Below are positions 24,801-26,941 of a DNA stretch of 26,941 nt, piece after piece; position 1 is the stretch's first letter; each line of letters begins with the position of its first letter. The translations under genes and the position numbers were made by a program. The stretch comes from JBQTKD01 sp052389435 (GTDB lineage Bacteria > Actinomycetota > Actinomycetes > Sporichthyales > Sporichthyaceae), in the NCBI GenBank assembly GCA_052389435.1, contig JBQTIB010000193.1, forward strand, positions 1 to 26,941, given 5' to 3'. The notes under the pieces are model-generated. The model did no database searches and was not told where the DNA came from. It was given only the letters and a program-made list of their open reading frames with translations.

Positions 24801-25540
24801 AGTTCGGCGACTTCGTCAACGGCGCGCAGTCGATCATCGACGAGTTCATCTCCTCCGGCGAGCAGAAGTGGGGCCAGCGCTCCAGCGTCGTCATGCTCCT
24901 GCCGCACGGCATGGAGGGCCAGGGCCCGGACCACTCCTCCGGCCGCCCGGAGCGCTTCCTGCAGCTGTGTGCGCAGGACAACATGACCGTCGCGATCCCG
25001 ACGACGCCCGCGAACCACTTCCACCTGCTGCGCTGGCAGGCGCTCTCCCCGCACCTGCGCCCGCTGGTGATCTTCACCCCGAAGTCGCTGCTGCGCCACC
25101 GCGCCGCGGTCTCCGAGCCGAGCGAGTTCACCTCCGGCCACTTCCAGCCGGTCATCGGCGACACTACGGTCGACCCGGCCGCGGTGCGCCGCGTGCTGCT
25201 GTGCACCGGCAAGGTCTACTACGACCTCGCCGCGCACCGTGAAAGCGCCGAGATCGCCGACACCGCCATCGTCCGGGTCGAGCAGCTGCATCCGCTGCCC
25301 CTCGCGGACATCGAGGCGGCGCTTGCACGCTTCCCGAACGCGACCGAGCTGCGCTGGGTCCAGGAGGAGGCGGCGAACCAGGGCGCGTGGCCGTTCATGG
25401 CGCTCAACCTCGCCGACCAGCTCGGCGGACGCCACCTGCGGCGGGTGTCCCGTCCGGCGTCCTCGGCCCCGGCCGTCGGTTCGCACTCGGTCCACGAGTA
25501 CGAGCAGCGTCTGGTCGTCGAGCAGGCCTTCGCGAACTAG
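21836..25540 (+). CDS. kgd: Multifunctional 2-oxoglutarate dehydrogenase E1 / decarboxylase, Kgd (SucA type)
   Basis: A 1234-residue actinobacterial fusion, close to the mycobacterial Kgd length (about 1230). Residues about 14-45 are the E1 docking segment (NEWLVDEIYQQYL, WWDFFADY). Residues 46-120 are an Ala/Pro-rich linker with no lipoyl domain. About 121-365 is an E2-like acyltransferase core with D336-H-R (YDHRIIQGAQSG). The rest is the thiamine-diphosphate E1 domain: GMPHRGRLNV, the cofactor stretch H663-G-D665 to N697-N698, and the C-terminal pyrimidine-binding half. It decarboxylates 2-oxoglutarate in the TCA cycle and, with a separate lipoyl protein and E3, yields succinyl-CoA; carboligase activity is also known for Kgd. 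The GTG start has GAAGAGG 11 bases upstream. In mycobacteria the enzyme is inhibited by GarA, which is not encoded here. Confidence 0.96.
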   Translation: MSGNPQSDPMAGFGPNEWLVDEIYQQYLADPSSVDRAWWDFFADYTPGADPASRPAAAATPPPAPEPVASAPAPTVAPPAAAAPPAPAPAVNTGASANPPIPADPPEKAEPAKAPPAALDGSAEVTTLKGPAARVVVNMEASLGVPTATSVRTVPAKLLVDNRIVVNNHLRRSRGGKVSFTHLIGYALVQAVAAVPVMNASYLQVDGKPAISLPAHVNLGIAIDLVKADGSRALVVPSIKAADTMDFATFWAAYEDIVRRARANKLVVDDFAGTTISITNPGTIGTVHSVPRLVQGQGSIIGVGSMEYPAEYQGASPETLSNMAVSKVMTLTSTYDHRIIQGAQSGEFLRRMHQLLLGEDKFFDDIFRSLRIPYEPIHWETDISASHEDQVSKQARVHELIHAYRTRGHLMADTDPLEYRQRSHPDLDIVTHGLTLWDLDREFASGSTFALAGLMKLRDILGVLRDSYCRTIGIEYMHMQNPRERLWIQERVERAPDRVPREEQLRVLRKLNEAEAFETFLQTKYVGQKRFSLEGGESVIALLDAVLTAAAQDALDEVCIGMPHRGRLNVLANVVGKSYGQIFREFEGNLDPKSMHGSGDVKYHLGAEGTYTAHDGTQTRVSLAANPSHLEAVNPVLEGIVRAKQDILDRGETGFSVLPVLLHGDAAFAGQGVVAETLELSQLRGYRTGGTVHIVVNNQVGFTTAPTSSRSSLYATDVARTVQAPIFHVNGDDPEACVRVARLAFDYRQAFKKDVVIDMICYRRRGHNEGDDPSMTQPLMYDLIDAKRSVRKLYTEALIGRGDITLEEAEAALKDFRDKLEQVFAETRGVQTTPTTVPATYNVPTAPAGLNTAISTEALKRIVESQISLPEGFTPHPRVAPLMQKRAAMIETGNIDWGFGELIAFGSLLLEGRPVRLAGQDSRRGTFTQRHSVLTDRVTAAEYNPLQNLAPDQGAFYVYDSLLSEYAALGFEYGYSVVRPDALVLWEAQFGDFVNGAQSIIDEFISSGEQKWGQRSSVVMLLPHGMEGQGPDHSSGRPERFLQLCAQDNMTVAIPTTPANHFHLLRWQALSPHLRPLVIFTPKSLLRHRAAVSEPSEFTSGHFQPVIGDTTVDPAAVRRVLLCTGKVYYDLAAHRESAEIADTAIVRVEQLHPLPLADIEAALARFPNATELRWVQEEAANQGAWPFMALNLADQLGGRHLRRVSRPASSAPAVGSHSVHEYEQRLVVEQAFAN

Positions 25541-25551
25541 CGGCGGCCCGG

Positions 25552-25728
25552 ATGTACTTCACCGACCGCGGCATCGAGGAACTGATCGCGCGCCGCGGCG
25601 AGGAGCAGGTCGATCTGGCCTGGCTCGCCGCGCGCCTGCAGGAGTTCGTGGACCTCAACCCCGAGTTCGAGATCCCGATCGAGCGCCTGGCGACCTGGCT
25701 CGCCCGCCTGGACGACGACGAGGACTGA
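25552..25728 (+). CDS. Small acidic DUF6104-like protein downstream of kgd
   Basis: A 58-residue protein starting at ATG 25552, 11 bases after the kgd stop, without a strong ribosome site, so coupling to kgd is likely. The sequence begins MYFTDRGIEELIARRGEE and ends in an acidic tail (LDDDED). It is predicted helical, with no membrane segment or signal. I recognise it as the DUF6104-type small protein that follows the 2-oxoglutarate dehydrogenase gene in Streptomyces and relatives; this identification is from memory. Function is unknown. Constant linkage suggests it may bind or modulate Kgd, which is inference. Confidence 0.8.
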   Translation: MYFTDRGIEELIARRGEEQVDLAWLAARLQEFVDLNPEFEIPIERLATWLARLDDDED

Positions 25729-25777
25729 TCGGGCGCGGGGGGAATCCTTCGCGGCCGAGCAGGTCCGGGCCTCGAGT

Positions 25778-25794
25778 CGGGACATTCCGTCCCG
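25778..25794 (+). terminator. Hairpin after the kgd unit
   Basis: CGGGAC (25778-25783) and GTCCCG (25789-25794) form a 6-bp stem with loop ATTCC, 50 bases after the stop of the DUF6104-like gene and 28 bases before the phaZ upstream element. It may end the kgd transcript. No T-tract follows, so confidence is low. Confidence 0.35.
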
Positions 25795-25821
25795 TCCGCG
25801 GAACGTACCTACCGTCCAGTA

Positions 25822-25836
25822 CTACTTTCGAGTAAC
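25822..25836 (+). promoter_or_regulatory. Candidate operator/promoter CTACTTTCGAGTAAC upstream of phaZ
   Basis: An imperfect palindrome with arms TACT and AGTA, 33 bases before the phaZ ATG. TACTTT (25823-25828) also fits a -10 box. Twelve of 15 bases are identical to the fadA upstream site (2199-2213), including CTACT and CGAGT. Confidence 0.45.
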
Positions 25837-25869
25837 TTGGGACCTCGTCGCCCGTCGAAGGAGTCCCGC

Positions 25870-26941
25870 ATGTCCATGCTCTACGCCGGCTACGAACTCA
25901 ACCGCCGCATCGCGACGCCCGCCAGAACCGCTTCCGCACTGACCGCGAAGGCGCTGCGGACGCTGCCTCCGTCGTTCGAGAAGTCCCGCAGCGTCCGGCA
26001 CGTGCGCGCGGCGTGCGAGCTGGTCGCCAAGGCCCGCCCGACCCACGTCCGGCCGGACTTCGGCATCGCGTCGGTGCCGATCGGCGAGATGCAGGTCGTC
26101 GTGACCGAGCGGGCGAGGTGGTCCACGCCGTTCGCCACCCTCATCAACTTCCACAAGGGCGTGACCGGTCAGCCCAAGGTGCTCGTCGTCGGACCGATGT
26201 CCGGGCACTTCACCACCCTGATCCGCCCGACCATCCGCACGCTGCTCGCCGACCACGACGTGTTCGTCCTGGACTGGCACAACGCGCGGGACGTCCCCGT
26301 CGAAGAAGGGACCTTCGGCTTCGACGAATACGTCGGGCACGTCCAGGACGCCCTGCGCTGCCTCGGCCCGGGCACGCACGTGGTGTCCGTGTGCCAGCCG
26401 GCCGTTCCGGTCCTGGCCGCGGTCTCGCTGCTCGCGGCCGACGACGACCCGGCGCAGCCCGCGAGCATGACGCTGATCGCCGGACCGATCGACACCCGGG
26501 TAAATCCCAACGACATCAACCTGATGGCCGCGCGCCGGTCGATCGCCTCCTTCGAGAAGCGGGTGATCACCACCGTTCCGAGCCGGTACGCCGGCGCCGG
26601 ACGGCGGGTCTACCCGGGGTTCGTGCAGCTCGCCGCGTTCATGTCGATGAACCGCAAGCGCCACCTGATCGCGCACCGCGACCTGTACCGCGACCTGGTG
26701 ACCGGGCAGGCGGAGAAGGCCGCCGCGACCCGCGACTTCTACGACGAGTACGGCGCGGTCATGGACGTGCCCGCCGAGTTCTACCTCGAGACCGTGCAGC
26801 GCGTGTTCATGGAGCACCACTTCGCGAAGGGCGAACTCGTCGTCGGCGGCCGCACGGTGGACCCGAGCGCGATCGCCCGCACGGCGCTGCTCACGGTCGA
26901 AGGCGGCAACGACGACATCTGCTCCCCCGGTCAGACGCAGG
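25870..26941 (+). CDS. phaZ: Intracellular polyhydroxyalkanoate depolymerase, partial (3' end beyond window)
   Basis: The first 357 residues of a PhaZ-type depolymerase, which releases hydroxyacids from stored polyester granules in the cytoplasm. The start ATG 25870 has AAGGAG at 25858-25863 with a 6-base gap; the ATG two codons on is less well placed. The N-terminus (MLYAGYELNRR) resembles the Ralstonia PhaZa1 family (about 400-420 residues), so some 50-60 residues are missing. The nucleophile is a cysteine, C175 in VSVCQPAVPVLAAV, as in that family, rather than the serine of extracellular depolymerases. The acidic residue lies at D348/D349 (VEGGNDDI); the catalytic His would be past the edge. 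No signal peptide is present. No PHA synthase or phasin is in the window. The substrate could also be another intracellular ester. Confidence 0.9.
   Translation, partial: MSMLYAGYELNRRIATPARTASALTAKALRTLPPSFEKSRSVRHVRAACELVAKARPTHVRPDFGIASVPIGEMQVVVTERARWSTPFATLINFHKGVTGQPKVLVVGPMSGHFTTLIRPTIRTLLADHDVFVLDWHNARDVPVEEGTFGFDEYVGHVQDALRCLGPGTHVVSVCQPAVPVLAAVSLLAADDDPAQPASMTLIAGPIDTRVNPNDINLMAARRSIASFEKRVITTVPSRYAGAGRRVYPGFVQLAAFMSMNRKRHLIAHRDLYRDLVTGQAEKAAATRDFYDEYGAVMDVPAEFYLETVQRVFMEHHFAKGELVVGGRTVDPSAIARTALLTVEGGNDDICSPGQTQ

Noticed and set aside
21791..25495. A 1234-codon open frame antisense to kgd
   Set aside because: It mirrors kgd and arises from strong G/C third-position bias. Its translation is low complexity (Val/Arg/Asp/Gly-rich) without domains, while the sense strand has complete Kgd motifs.
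1..26941. CRISPR, toxin-antitoxin, phage-defence or mobile-element system
   Set aside because: No direct repeat array, transposase, integrase, tRNA-associated junction or compositional break was seen on either strand; every long gene fits lipid or central metabolism.

Overview
The window is very GC-rich with strong third-position G/C bias. Its gene content points to a high-GC actinomycete: a complete mce/yrbE lipid-import operon, mycobacterial-style fadA-fadB genes, a fused kgd-type 2-oxoglutarate dehydrogenase/decarboxylase followed by a DUF6104-like small protein, a soluble acyl-ACP desaturase and an intracellular PHA depolymerase. I cannot name the genus. PHA depolymerase beside kgd suggests a Sporichthya- or Nocardioides-like lineage rather than a mycobacterium, but this is inference.

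Layout. (1) 1-1938, minus: a secreted HExxH zinc metallopeptidase, followed by a perfect palindrome that is probably its terminator. (2) 2236-6569, plus: thiolase (fadA), fused enoyl-CoA hydratase/3-hydroxyacyl-CoA dehydrogenase (fadB) and a crotonase-fold protein, together a beta-oxidation cluster. (3) 6577-8809, minus: a secreted LIP-family lipase with its own promoter/operator, and a di-iron acyl-ACP desaturase. (4) 9108-9272, plus: a small single-pass membrane protein. (5) 9282-18210, minus: the mce operon yrbEA-yrbEB-mceABCDEF-mas, tightly packed, with stop/start overlaps at six junctions. (6) 18400-21656, plus, divergent from mce: an acyl-CoA synthetase (fadD) overlapping a phytoene-desaturase/PYROXD2-like FAD oxidoreductase. 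(7) 21836-25728, plus: kgd and the DUF6104-like protein. (8) 25870-end, plus: phaZ, cut by the window edge.

The genes fit a lipid and carbon-storage theme. The secreted lipase releases fatty acids or similar lipids, the Mce system imports lipophilic substrates, FadD activates them, FadA/FadB degrade them to acetyl-CoA, Kgd handles TCA-cycle carbon, and PhaZ mobilises stored polyester. Two sets of short palindromes may connect them. A TTACCnnnGGTAA site lies in front of the lipase and in the mce/fadD divergent region. A CTACYnnnnRGTnAC site lies in front of fadA, phaZ and, more weakly, kgd. No RNA gene, insertion sequence, phage or CRISPR array was seen, and I found no clearly new multi-gene system. 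The most useful leads are the candidate regulons, the crotonase missing a catalytic glutamate, the fadD-oxidoreductase pair beside mce, and the small uncharacterised proteins.
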